DNA of 64,000 nucleotides. It comes from PALSA-1353 sp050014015 (GTDB lineage Bacteria > Planctomycetota > Phycisphaerae > Tepidisphaerales > Tepidisphaeraceae). The DNA lies in the NCBI GenBank assembly GCA_050014015.1, contig JBEKEC010000025.1:1-64000 (forward strand). Direction: 5' to 3'. The notes beneath the pieces are model-generated. The model had not been told where the DNA came from, did no database searches, and saw nothing but the letters and a program-made list of their open reading frames with translations. Positions 8,830-17,040 of the stretch are shown in pieces. How positions within the stretch are numbered: position 1 is the first letter of the stretch; every line of letters starts with the position of its first letter. The translations under genes and the position numbers were made by a program.

Positions 8830-8919
8830 GAATTTCGCATCGCCGCGGAAGATTACATCACCAAACTTTTGACGCATTTGAAGGAGCGACGTAGCATTTG
8901 ACTGCCTATCCGGAGCCAA

Positions 8920-9423
8920 ATGCCGTCCACGAATCCCCAGGTATCGGGGCACATCTGCCCGAATTGTCATTCGGACGACGCGCGTTCGCTGTCGATGGTT
9001 TTTCAGCAGGGATCGTCGACACACTCGTTCGGGGCGCTGGTTGCCGGCAACGGAATCGCGGGCATCGGGGGCGATGTGGTGTCGCAAACTAATCTGTCAT
9101 TAAGGGCCGCGCCGCCCCAAAAGAAGTCCGAGTTTGTGTGGTTTCTTCTCGGCGTTGTCCTTGTGATTGGCGGTTGCGTGGGACTGGTACTTTTCTTCTT
9201 TGGATCACCGCCGGACAAACCGGATCCCGGTTCTGTTCACGATCCGATTATGATGGGTCTCGCCGTCGTATGTTTTTTGCTGTCCGTGTTGCCGTTTATG
9301 GCAGCGTTCAGCAACGCGAAATACAACCGAACCGATTGGCGTGCGCTTCACCTGCGTTGGATGCAGTCGTGGATGTGCATGAGATGCGGTCTGATTTGGA
9401 AGCCGACAAAGAGCCACGAGTAA
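8920..9423 (+). CDS. Zinc-ribbon membrane protein
   Basis: 167 residues: an N-terminal CPNC (residues ~13-16), two hydrophobic helices (FVWFLLGVVLVIGGCVGLVL and the segment around PIMMGLAVVCFLLSVLPF), and a C-terminal CMRCGLIWKP that completes a split four-cysteine zinc site. Similar architecture (ribbon halves separated by membrane helices) is common among uncharacterised planctomycete proteins. Function unknown. Confidence 0.65.
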   Translation: MPSTNPQVSGHICPNCHSDDARSLSMVFQQGSSTHSFGALVAGNGIAGIGGDVVSQTNLSLRAAPPQKKSEFVWFLLGVVLVIGGCVGLVLFFFGSPPDKPDPGSVHDPIMMGLAVVCFLLSVLPFMAAFSNAKYNRTDWRALHLRWMQSWMCMRCGLIWKPTKSHE

Positions 9424-9568
9424 CCGAAATCCTGCAATTAGTGGGGGCGTCGCTCGGTTTTATAAAGAATAAACCGCTGTTTCGCCTTCCATCCATGTTA
9501 GGTATTTGTAAGATATTTTTGTTGATTTTTTGGCGAAGATGGGCTATCGGTATGCGAGTTTTGCAGAC

Positions 9569-10345
9569 ATGGAACCGTTGGGCGCAAAACTTCGCAAGCA
9601 GCGGCGGCGGCTGGGGCTGACGTTGGATGAATTGGCGGGAAGAGTCAATATTTCCAAGCCGTATCTGTCGCTCATCGAAACGGGGCGGACGCCGAATCCG
9701 CCTAGCGACGAGAAACTTCGGAGATTGGAACAAACGCTGGGGTTTGGGGTCGGCGAGTTGGTGACGCAGGCGCATCTGCAAAGAACGCCGCAGGACGTGC
9801 GCGCGGTTTTGGGAAAGCTGCTGGAACGAAAGAAAGGCCGACAGACGCCGCTGGTCGAAGGCGAAGTTGATGATCTATCGGGGATTCTGCGGGAGTTGGT
9901 AGACCCTGGCGGGGAAGGCTCGGAGCGGGTCATGGGCAACGCCGTTCCGGTGATCAATCGGGCATCGGCGGGTTATCCGAAGGATTTTCTGGATTTGTCG
10001 TATCCGCCGCGGGTGGCGGATCAATACGTGGGTTGCCCGGAGATTTCGGACAAGGATGCGTTCGCGGCGCGGGTGCACGGGGACAGCATGACGCCGAAAT
10101 ATCGGGAGGGGGACATCGTGATCTTCGCGCCGTCGTTGGCGGCGAGAAATGGGGACGACTGCTTCGTGCGGTTTGCGGATGGCCAAACGACCTTCAAGCG
10201 GATTTTTTTCGAGGCGGACGGGGAGGCGCCCGTGGTGCGGCTTCAGCCGCGCAACGAAAAGTATCGGCCGATGGTCGTGAAGAGTGCGGAGGTGTCGGGG
10301 CTGTATCGAGCGGCGTTTCGATATCAGAGGGTGGATGGGGAGTAG
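9569..10345 (+). CDS. XRE/LexA-like repressor with S24 peptidase domain
   Basis: The N-terminal HTH (LGAKLRKQRRRLGLTLDELA ... SKPYLSLIETGR) is followed by a linker and a C-terminal S24 domain. The catalytic serine lies in VHGDSMTPKYREGDIV and the lysine in TTFKRIFF. An Ala-Gly pair in NRASAGYPKDF is a possible self-cleavage site. By family it represses a stress or prophage-like regulon and is inactivated by self-proteolysis, but no SOS box was sought successfully here. In-frame alternatives are an ATG at 9539 and a TTG at 9530; the chosen ATG begins just before the conserved HTH. Confidence 0.8.
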   Translation: MEPLGAKLRKQRRRLGLTLDELAGRVNISKPYLSLIETGRTPNPPSDEKLRRLEQTLGFGVGELVTQAHLQRTPQDVRAVLGKLLERKKGRQTPLVEGEVDDLSGILRELVDPGGEGSERVMGNAVPVINRASAGYPKDFLDLSYPPRVADQYVGCPEISDKDAFAARVHGDSMTPKYREGDIVIFAPSLAARNGDDCFVRFADGQTTFKRIFFEADGEAPVVRLQPRNEKYRPMVVKSAEVSGLYRAAFRYQRVDGE

Positions 10346-10347
10346 GG

Positions 10348-10467
10348 GAAAATTCGAAACTCGAAATTCGAAATTCGAATCAAATTCGAAATTCGAATGA
10401 CCAAAGGGCCTTCGTTTCGAGTTTTTAATTTCGAATTTGATTCGAGTTTCGAATTTCGAATTTCGGG
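10348..10467. repeat. AAATTCG heptanucleotide repeat with inverted counterpart
   Basis: Tandem copies of GAAATTCGAAATTCGAA-type 7-mers are followed by a core containing AATGACCAAAGGGCCTTCG and then by the reverse-complement tract, so the whole segment can fold back on itself. A related core lies at 53986-54050. It fills the whole gap between the LexA-like gene and the convergent HprK-like gene. Confidence 0.8.
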
Positions 10468-10477
10468 TTTGCCCCTA

Positions 10478-11557
10478 CTATCCCGCTTTTCGCGCCGCCG
10501 GGACAATGGTTCGCCGCAGGGCCCGGCTGATGGAGACCTGCACGCGGGAGGCGGATCGTTTGCGGGCGAATTCGATCAGTTGGAGAAATTCATCCTCGTG
10601 CCGGGATAATTGCAGGCTGAGACAGATGCACTGGCCGGCGAGGGTGACGGCGGGATGCTGGAGACGAGGGCGATCGAGGGGCAGTTGAGGGACCGGCCAG
10701 ACATGGCGCAGAAAAGCCTGGGCTTCGGCGATGGGGACGACGCGGCCCTGGGAGTTGGAGCGCCGGCCCGGAGCGATCGCCAGCACGGCATCGCACCAGG
10801 CGATGTCGGCCGAGGCCCAGGGATTGTCGCGGGTGAGGTCGATCCAGGCGGCGCCGCGGGACAGGGATTTGCCGGGCGAGGCGGGAGATTCCAGGACGCC
10901 GGGAACGCGGCGAAGGGCGATGCGCCCGTTCTGTCGCACCAGGGCGGTCCAGCGCTGGCCGATCACGCGATAGCCGGCGCGGACAACGCGGGCGATTTCG
11001 GCGCTGATGGGGTATGGGGCGATGACCATCGCTCCCCAGCCCGCGCGCTCGATGGAAATTGCCGGAACCAATTCGACGCCGCGTAAGCGAAGGAGCTGAG
11101 CCATGGGGTGCAAGACGGCGGCGTCGGCGAGTTGAACGGGGTCGAACAACGGACGGGGAAGGAGCCAGCTTCGCCAGCGGTGCTTGAGAAGATCGATCTC
11201 GCAGACCCCCCAGCGTTCGTCGACGATCCAGTGTCGTTCGGCCAGGGAATAGATTTCGACGAGTTCGTCGCAGCGTCGGCGGCTGTCGGCGGCGGCGGAA
11301 AGCGAGCGGGTGACTTCGGTCAGATCGAAGGGGTGGATTTGGCCATGAATTTCCAGAGCCTCGGTCGTATGACGTTTCAGCGCGAACGGACCGAGGAAGA
11401 ACCCGATCTGCTCGTCCAGTTCGCGACAGGCATTGATCAGCGTGACGGCCGGGCCGTGGATCGAGAAGTGGGATTTTATCGGCCCATCCAAAATTCGGTC
11501 TCCGATCAAATGAGAACGCCGCTGCGCATATCGGCAGAATGGAAAAACCGGCTGCAA
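10478..11557 (-). CDS. HprK-like protein lacking a P-loop
   Basis: 359 residues. The middle resembles the HPr kinase/phosphorylase C-terminal region: LHPMAQLLRLRGVELVPAIS, then a strand-turn-helix where the Walker A should lie. Instead of GxxGxGKS the sequence is MVIAPYPISAEIARVVRAG, followed by YRVIGQRWTALVR in the place of the usual substrate-recognition strand. The N-terminal segment HGPAVTLINACRELDEQIGFFLG also fits. If the fold is correct it cannot bind ATP conventionally. The start is a TTG and uncertain. It lies 7 bp after the double-ACT gene, so the two are likely co-expressed. Family assignment is an inference from pattern. Confidence 0.5.
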   Translation of the reverse strand: MQPVFPFCRYAQRRSHLIGDRILDGPIKSHFSIHGPAVTLINACRELDEQIGFFLGPFALKRHTTEALEIHGQIHPFDLTEVTRSLSAAADSRRRCDELVEIYSLAERHWIVDERWGVCEIDLLKHRWRSWLLPRPLFDPVQLADAAVLHPMAQLLRLRGVELVPAISIERAGWGAMVIAPYPISAEIARVVRAGYRVIGQRWTALVRQNGRIALRRVPGVLESPASPGKSLSRGAAWIDLTRDNPWASADIAWCDAVLAIAPGRRSNSQGRVVPIAEAQAFLRHVWPVPQLPLDRPRLQHPAVTLAGQCICLSLQLSRHEDEFLQLIEFARKRSASRVQVSISRALRRTIVPAARKAG

Positions 11558-11564
11558 CCAGTTT

Positions 11565-12044
11565 CTACGGCTTCAGATCGCTTTCGCCGATCAGTGTGAA
11601 GCCCTTTTTGATGAGCAACTCAGCGGCGAGGACTGCATCTTCCACGTAGAGCGCCAGCGCCGGTCCGTGAGGGCCAAGAAGAAATGGGTAGACGTAATGA
11701 ATGTTGATCTCGGCGGACAAAAGGACGGAGCAGATGGAGATGAGGGGCTGCGATTTTCTTTTTGGAATCTGGACGGCCAGAAGATCGAGTTCGCCGAAGG
11801 GGAACCCGGCATCGCGCAGGAGGCGGCGAGCGGCGTCGGAATCGGTGCAAATGATCCGCACCAGGGCGGAATCGCCGGATTCTTCGATGGACAGGGCGCG
11901 AATCGGATGCGCGGCCGACTCCAGCGCCGCCAGAAGGCCTTGAAGCCGGCCGACCCGGTTTTCGAGGAAGACGGTGAATTGCCGGACCCGCGGCGGCTCG
12001 AAACCGGAACCTCGCTCGGTTTGTGGCGGGAGAACGTCTTCCAT
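11565..12044 (-). CDS. Double ACT-domain protein
   Basis: 159 residues built from two ACT units: VRQFTVFLENRVGRLQGLLAAL opens the first (ligand-binding beta-alpha turn NRVGRL) and the second begins near LISICSVLLSAEINIHYVYP. Stand-alone ACT proteins bind amino acids and regulate partners. No biosynthetic gene is adjacent; the nearest partner is the HprK-like gene 7 bp downstream. The ligand is unknown. Confidence 0.8.
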   Translation of the reverse strand: MEDVLPPQTERGSGFEPPRVRQFTVFLENRVGRLQGLLAALESAAHPIRALSIEESGDSALVRIICTDSDAARRLLRDAGFPFGELDLLAVQIPKRKSQPLISICSVLLSAEINIHYVYPFLLGPHGPALALYVEDAVLAAELLIKKGFTLIGESDLKP

Positions 12045-12082
12045 AAAAAGAAGCTTACGTTCGAGGAACGGGGAATTCTAAC

Positions 12083-12118
12083 AAAAAAAGAAAGAGGCGC
12101 GCCGAGGAAGGCGGGCTC
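12083..12118 (-). terminator. Rho-independent terminator after the second GT39-like gene
   Basis: On the minus strand an imperfect hairpin GAGCCCGCC-TTCCTC-GGCGCGCCTC is followed by TTTCTTTTTTTG. It lies 35 bp beyond the stop at 12153. It closely resembles the terminator at 14088-14119. Confidence 0.65.
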
Positions 12119-12152
12119 AAGACTGTTGCTCGGCAATCGCGGCGCGGCCGGT

Positions 12153-13994
12153 TCATGGCACGTCAAAGAGGTAGATCGACCCGCCTAAGACCGCCAAGGG
12201 GTGCTTTCGGCGTAACTGCTCCATCCTCTTTTGTTGATCGGGGGAAAGGTAGGTTCCTTGCAAGACCGTCGCGCTGATGGCCAGAATCATATTCTTTGAA
12301 GCCGCCTGCCGCGCATTGGGATATATGGATTCAATGCTGTCTTTGTAGTAAGAGATTCCATAATGGGAGGGACCGGCGGTCCCGAAATACAAAAGGAAGA
12401 TCAGGCGATCCGGATGGCGTTTTTGCCAATCGGCCACGAGAGGCAGGTCCTGCCCCCAATCGAGATTGGAATCGCTGAGCAGGCGCAGGCCGCCGCGTGA
12501 ACCGCCGGCAGGGAGGTTGAAAAATGGAATGAAATCCGGGTAAGCGGCGCACGTTTCCAAGGCCAGGCCCGAGAGGAGAAAAAACGCCACGGCCGCGGTG
12601 ATGCGGGGCCGCCGCTGCCATGCATTGGCCGCTCCCACGCCCAGGATAATGAAAAGAAACGGATAGATGGGAAACACGTGCCGTAAACCCACATCGTAGT
12701 GCATGGTCATGGCCACGGCCATGTACATGACGGGCAACGTCCAGGCAACGCAGATCGGCCACCAGTTCCGCGGATTGAATGCGAACATCTGGCGCGGTCG
12801 GGCGGCCCAGACGGTAACGAGGAGGATGAGCGCCAAGAGCGTGGCCGTAGGCGTCTTGAAAAGCATTGCCGCGGGAAAGTAGTACCACCATCCTTGGGTA
12901 CTGAAGCTTCCACAAAGAAAGGCGGGCGCCCACAAAGACCAGTTGTGAATGAACACGAATCCGACGATCCATGCCTCCGGGAGAACGCGATGGCGCAATG
13001 CCCATTGCGCCGGTCTCACCAGAGGGCTGGAATAGCCCATGGGTGCGGCTGGCCCCGCCTGTTTGTCGGATAATGCGCGAATCAGCGCATTCGGATCGAA
13101 TGGGCGCCGCGGGTCACTGCTCAGTTCGAACCGAAAGCCATAACTGGCCCAGATGAACACGTAGGCGACGATCATGGCGGCGGCGAGGATGGCGGCGGCG
13201 ACGGCCAAACGGGCGACGCGGGTCCGCGCGGTCCATCGCAGGCATGGCCAGGAGTCGCGGCCGACCGCCCGGACGACCAATGCAACCATCAGGATTGGCA
13301 GGGCAAACACTCCGGAGTACTTGGTTGTCGCGGCGGCGCCGAGCAAAAGCGACGTCATCGCCCACCGAACGAAGGTGGCGCGCTCCCCCAATAGCCATAC
13401 GCTCGCCATGAACCCCGTCAGCACGAGCGCCAGCGGCACGTCGTTTTTCAAAAGCGGAGCGTGAGCGAGGAAATTCGGGTCGAAACAATATGCGGCCGTA
13501 GCCACGACCGCGGCCACCGGCCCGCGCCAGCGCCAAGCCCACCACGCGACAATGCCGCCCAGCGCTACACCCAAGGCGATCATCCGGCAGCGGGCGGCGT
13601 TGAGCAGACGATCGACGTCGTTGCCCGCTGTGCGATAGAGCGTGTCGATCAGCAGCGATCCAACGCCATCGAAATCGTGCAGCATCGCATCCCAGGACGG
13701 CGAGCGGCGATTGATTGTCAGATCGTCGCTTCGCGTGCCCGCCGCGACGTAGTACTTATAAAGCGGGGGATTCTCGGGTCCGAACCGAAAATCGAAGTAA
13801 TGGGTCTGCACCCAGGCGGAAAACAATGATGCCGGCTCATCGAAGGTGGCGGATTTGCCCGCTGACGCGTTGCGCGCCAACACCGCGAAGACCGCGAGCA
13901 TTGCCAGGCAGATGGCTATCGCTCCAAGATTGAAAAAAATGCTCGGACGCCGAACGCTGGGAGAATGCTTCTCGATCTGAATTGGACCGCTCAT
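12153..13994 (-). CDS. Polytopic GT39/ArnT-like glycosyltransferase
   Basis: 613 residues, about ten membrane helices. Diagnostic signs are the first-loop acidic pair in ATFDEPASLFSAW (residues ~49-61), FGPENPPLYKYY, the lysine/aspartate of LLKNDVPLAL, the basic LRHVFPIYPF, and the C-terminal soluble motif SDSNLDWGQDLPLVADW common in this planctomycete subfamily. By family, it transfers a sugar from a polyprenyl-phosphate donor on the periplasmic face. It sits alone between two terminators, so it is probably its own transcription unit. Confidence 0.8.
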   Translation of the reverse strand: MSGPIQIEKHSPSVRRPSIFFNLGAIAICLAMLAVFAVLARNASAGKSATFDEPASLFSAWVQTHYFDFRFGPENPPLYKYYVAAGTRSDDLTINRRSPSWDAMLHDFDGVGSLLIDTLYRTAGNDVDRLLNAARCRMIALGVALGGIVAWWAWRWRGPVAAVVATAAYCFDPNFLAHAPLLKNDVPLALVLTGFMASVWLLGERATFVRWAMTSLLLGAAATTKYSGVFALPILMVALVVRAVGRDSWPCLRWTARTRVARLAVAAAILAAAMIVAYVFIWASYGFRFELSSDPRRPFDPNALIRALSDKQAGPAAPMGYSSPLVRPAQWALRHRVLPEAWIVGFVFIHNWSLWAPAFLCGSFSTQGWWYYFPAAMLFKTPTATLLALILLVTVWAARPRQMFAFNPRNWWPICVAWTLPVMYMAVAMTMHYDVGLRHVFPIYPFLFIILGVGAANAWQRRPRITAAVAFFLLSGLALETCAAYPDFIPFFNLPAGGSRGGLRLLSDSNLDWGQDLPLVADWQKRHPDRLIFLLYFGTAGPSHYGISYYKDSIESIYPNARQAASKNMILAISATVLQGTYLSPDQQKRMEQLRRKHPLAVLGGSIYLFDVP

Positions 13995-14087
13995 AGCCCT
14001 CTTCGGTGGAAACCGTGGTTCCGGGCGCCACGTCGATTATATGAAAACGTGGTGAGGGATGCGCTCGGCTGTGGACCTGGGCGCAGG

Positions 14088-14119
14088 GAAAGAAAGAGGC
14101 CCGCCGATGAAGGCGGGCC
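14088..14119 (-). terminator. Rho-independent terminator of the pseudopilin gene
   Basis: On the minus strand a perfect 8-bp stem GGCCCGCC-TTCATC-GGCGGGCC is followed by TCTTTCTTT, about 40 bp beyond the stop at 14157. Confidence 0.8.
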
Positions 14120-14156
14120 CCGGTTATTGCTCTGCAATCTTGCCGAAAAACAACGA

Positions 14157-15110
14157 TTAGTAGTTGTCGTCGGTTGGCAGCAGTACGCTGTCGTTGGCAG
14201 TATAGGGCGACGCGACCAGGTCCTGGGTCGTAGTGCCCCAGGTTGGTCCACCACGCGTGTAGATGTTATCACGGTTAACGCCGCAGAACGGATTGTTCTG
14301 GAATTCGACGTGACCGTCGCCATACAACACGTTCTGGCCTTGCTTGCCGTGATTGTTGCTGTTGCCCTCTTGCATCTGAAGGCCCGAGCTGCTGGTGTTG
14401 GGGAAGCACACGTTGTCGTTACCGCTGTTTCCGGTGGTGCCGGGGTTGATATCAGCGGCTACGGCAAACGTGGGCTCAAGACCCTGGACCATCTTGAATC
14501 CGCTGCCCAGAGCGGTAGTGTCCGGGTAGGGGCAAGCATAGCTGTAGCTCAGGTTGTTCTGGATGTTGCTGAAATTCACCTGGTTCAAAGCGGTATTGGT
14601 ACCGCCACCATACACATCCGCGGTGGCATTGGAGCTTGGGCAAACGAACACGGCCGAAGTGATGTCCTCAGTGCGAAGCAACAGATAAAGCGCCTGGGGC
14701 ACGTTGTTGTCATAGCCGCCCGCCGAAGCCACGTTAGCGGCGGCAGGGAGATTAAACGGATCGGTGATTCCGTTTGAGGTGGTGGGCACGTCGGCGGTGG
14801 ACGCAGAGTAACCCTGCACGTTGATCCCAGTGGTACTTATGGTCATGGGCGAGGGGCCGCCGACATAGATGGTGCGGGGATAGGGGCCCTTGGAATCGTT
14901 GGAATAGAGGAGGATGGCCTGACCGATCTGCCGGAGGTTGCTGGCACACTTGACGCGGTTGGCCGTTTCACGGGCGCGGTTCAAGCTGGGCAGCAGAATC
15001 GAGATCAGCAGAGCGATGATCCCGATGACCACCAGAAGTTCGACGAGGGTAAACCCTCTCGTCCTGACGAATCCCGGCGCGCCGGGATTCGTCTTAAACA
15101 TTAGCTTCAT
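14157..15110 (-). CDS. Type II pseudopilin-like protein with prepilin signal and C-terminal DG motif
   Basis: The start at 15110 is fixed by AAGGAG six bases upstream; the open frame extends 30 codons further without support. The protein (317 aa) begins with a short basic leader, then GFTLVELLVVIGIIALLISI, the prepilin peptidase cleavage site and N-terminal helix of type IV pilin-like proteins. A planctomycete-type C-terminal region contains GKQGQNVLYGDGHVEFQNN. Many paralogues of this class occur in planctomycete genomes and are thought to be envelope or secretion-linked. The leader is unusual: residues ~5-15 (KTNPGAPGFVR) are encoded by a perfect 28-bp palindrome. It ends at a good terminator. 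Confidence 0.88.
   Translation of the reverse strand: MKLMFKTNPGAPGFVRTRGFTLVELLVVIGIIALLISILLPSLNRARETANRVKCASNLRQIGQAILLYSNDSKGPYPRTIYVGGPSPMTISTTGINVQGYSASTADVPTTSNGITDPFNLPAAANVASAGGYDNNVPQALYLLLRTEDITSAVFVCPSSNATADVYGGGTNTALNQVNFSNIQNNLSYSYACPYPDTTALGSGFKMVQGLEPTFAVAADINPGTTGNSGNDNVCFPNTSSSGLQMQEGNSNNHGKQGQNVLYGDGHVEFQNNPFCGVNRDNIYTRGGPTWGTTTQDLVASPYTANDSVLLPTDDNY
15066..15093. repeat. Perfect 28-bp palindrome inside the pseudopilin leader
   Basis: GACGAATCCCGGCG is followed directly by its exact reverse complement, with no loop, within codons ~6-15 of the pseudopilin. Because it is palindromic it encodes TNPGAPGFV on both strands. It sits between the start codon and the conserved GFTLVELL segment, where length is unconstrained. 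Confidence 0.85.
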
Positions 15111-15530
15111 ACGAAGCTCCTTTCGAGATGCGTCACATCCAAAAGCGCATCGGGAGCGATCGTACGGAAGGATAGATATGATTGCCGTATCGTACTCCAA
15201 TAGGAGACGACCCCATCGATCGCGGATGCATCTGTGAAATGTGACATGGGAAAATTTGCGCCGGCGACCACCGCCGGACGCCTAAATCATCTTAGTTGGA
15301 AAGTCCTCTGAACTCCGCAATTTCAAAAAAACGCGAAAAAACCAGTTCGACGCAACCGAACTGCACATTAAGTGTATCCGAGGCGCTAGCGCCAGGTCAA
15401 GAAAATTGCCGCCATTCAACGAGCGACGGAGAATAACGATAACCCATTCATTTAAGAAAAGTTATGCCGATTTGATTGGTTCGCCGGCATGGGCAGGCAA
15501 AGGGAATGGGAATGCCATGCTGACCAAAAG
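15111..15530. other. Intergenic region between pseudopilin and coaD
   Basis: About 420 bp with A/T-rich stretches that probably hold the pseudopilin promoter and the coaD 3' end. The only clear element is a perfect 12-bp palindrome GGCGCTAGCGCC at 15382-15393. No open frame with recognisable product. Confidence 0.5.
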
Positions 15531-16070
15531 TCACGTGCTTTGAGTGTCGGGATCGGAGCGTGGGCGTTTGATTCGGCGGCGAATTGCCAGAAGACGTTCG
15601 ATTACCGGCTCGGGAAGGACGCCGCGAAGCTGGCGAATGTCTCCGCCGAGGGAGGCGACTTGGCGGATGAGGCTGCTGCTGGTCAGTGCATATTGGTCGC
15701 CGGTCATAATAAAGACGGTTTCGACTCCGCCGACGGCGCGATTGGCCAAGGCAAGCCGGAATTCGTGGTGGAGATCGGAGACGTCGCGGATACCGCGAAG
15801 GATGGCCGTGGCATGGCAGCGCTTGACGAAGTCGACGGTCAGACCGGTGTATTTCTCCACGCGAATCCCCGGGACGTTCCTGAGCAGTTTACGAACCATC
15901 GAAACGCGATCGGCATGGGGAAACAGTTCGCTCTTTTCCGGATTGATTCCAACGGCGACAATCAGTTCATCGAAAAGCCGGGCACCCCGGTTGATCAGGT
16001 CCAGGTGGCCATTGGTGATCGGATCAAACTGTCCGGGGAAGACGGCGATCTTGGGAACGCGGCGGGGCAT
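15531..16070 (-). CDS. coaD: Phosphopantetheine adenylyltransferase
   Basis: The motif KIAVFPGQFDPITNGHLDLI (T/HxGH nucleotidyltransferase signature) begins the protein and ISSTxxR-like TSSSLIRQVASLGGD closes the active site; ILRGIRDVSDLHHEF is also diagnostic. It adenylates 4'-phosphopantetheine in coenzyme A synthesis. The start at 16070 (MPRRVPKIAV) gives the usual length; ATG at 16085 is an alternative, and codons further upstream come from a tandem repeat and are not credible. No ribosome-binding site is clear. Confidence 0.92.
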   Translation of the reverse strand: MPRRVPKIAVFPGQFDPITNGHLDLINRGARLFDELIVAVGINPEKSELFPHADRVSMVRKLLRNVPGIRVEKYTGLTVDFVKRCHATAILRGIRDVSDLHHEFRLALANRAVGGVETVFIMTGDQYALTSSSLIRQVASLGGDIRQLRGVLPEPVIERLLAIRRRIKRPRSDPDTQST

Positions 16071-16101
16071 AGGGGGGTAAATCATAGGGGATTGAAAGAA
16101 G

Positions 16102-16223
16102 AAGTTGCAAGTTGGGAGAAGAAGTTGCAAGTTACAAGTTGCAAGTTGCAAGCAAGAGGGAAGAAGCTATCAACTTGCCACTTGCACTTGCAACTTGCAC
16201 TTGTACTTACAACTTCCCACTTG
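16102..16223. repeat. AAGTTGC heptanucleotide repeat with inverted counterpart
   Basis: Tandem AAGTTGC units (about six, some degenerate) are followed by the complementary CAACTTG tract, forming a potential long hairpin. It fills the divergent gap between coaD and pgeF and creates spurious N-terminal extensions in both open frames. The same heptamer recurs in the rpsO-pnp gap. Confidence 0.85.
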
Positions 16224-16236
16224 TACTCTCGGCATC

Positions 16237-17040
16237 GTGCTTGAGCGGCGAATCTTCAAGAACGGCGTGGTCTATTATGCCTCGGCAAAACTCGATGCGG
16301 TTGGGGTACGGCATGCGTTCAGCACGCGGATCGGGGGAATAAGCCCGGCTCCGTTCGATTCGCTCAACCTGGGGAACCCGAGCGGCTGCGACGTGCAGGA
16401 TGATCAGAATCGAATCTGGGGGAATTACTCGCGATTGACGTCAAGCATCGGCTGCGGCGGTGAGCCGCCATTGCGGGTTCACCAGGTTCATGGCCGCGAG
16501 GTGGCGTGCGTGGAAGCGGGCCGGGCTTTTGACACGGGACAAAGGGCCGATGCGCTGGTGAGCCGGGACAGCCAACGGGTGATCTCCGTGCGCACGGCGG
16601 ATTGCGTGCCGGTGTTGCTTTGCAGCGGGGACGGGCGGATCGTGGGGGCGGTTCACGCGGGCTGGCGGGGGATTGTCGCCGGGATAATTCCGGCGGCGGC
16701 GGGGCAAATGCTGGATAGCGCCGGCGCGGCCGGCACGATCCTGGCGGCCATCGGCCCGTGCATCGGGAGCGGGGCGTTTGAAGTCGGATCGGAAGTGCTG
16801 GAGGCGTTTATCGACGTATTCGGAGACGCCGCGCCGATTGCACGGACGCAGGATGGCAAGGGAACGGTGGATTTACGCCGGGCGGCGCGAATGCAGTTGT
16901 TAAGCAGCGGGCTGCGCGAGAGCAACATCGATTCCACCGACCGGTGCACCGTGACTCATCGGGATGAATTCTTTTCCCATCGCCGGGAACACGGCATCAC
17001 CGGGCGGATGGCGGCGGTGATTGCTGCCAACAGATCATGA
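16237..17040 (+). CDS. pgeF: Laccase-domain (PgeF/YfiH) peptidoglycan-editing or purine nucleoside phosphorylase-type protein
   Basis: The GTG at 16237 is chosen because everything upstream is the heptamer repeat; the protein is then 267 residues, normal for the family. Zinc ligands are visible: VHQVHG, RTADCVPVLL and AVHAGWRG (His-Cys-His), with GPCIGSGAFEVG later. Members hydrolyse or phosphorolyse purine nucleosides, and the E. coli protein corrects mis-incorporated peptidoglycan precursors. Its stop overlaps the following start by ATGA, so it is coupled to the TMTC-like gene. Confidence 0.88.
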   Translation: MLERRIFKNGVVYYASAKLDAVGVRHAFSTRIGGISPAPFDSLNLGNPSGCDVQDDQNRIWGNYSRLTSSIGCGGEPPLRVHQVHGREVACVEAGRAFDTGQRADALVSRDSQRVISVRTADCVPVLLCSGDGRIVGAVHAGWRGIVAGIIPAAAGQMLDSAGAAGTILAAIGPCIGSGAFEVGSEVLEAFIDVFGDAAPIARTQDGKGTVDLRRAARMQLLSSGLRESNIDSTDRCTVTHRDEFFSHRREHGITGRMAAVIAANRS

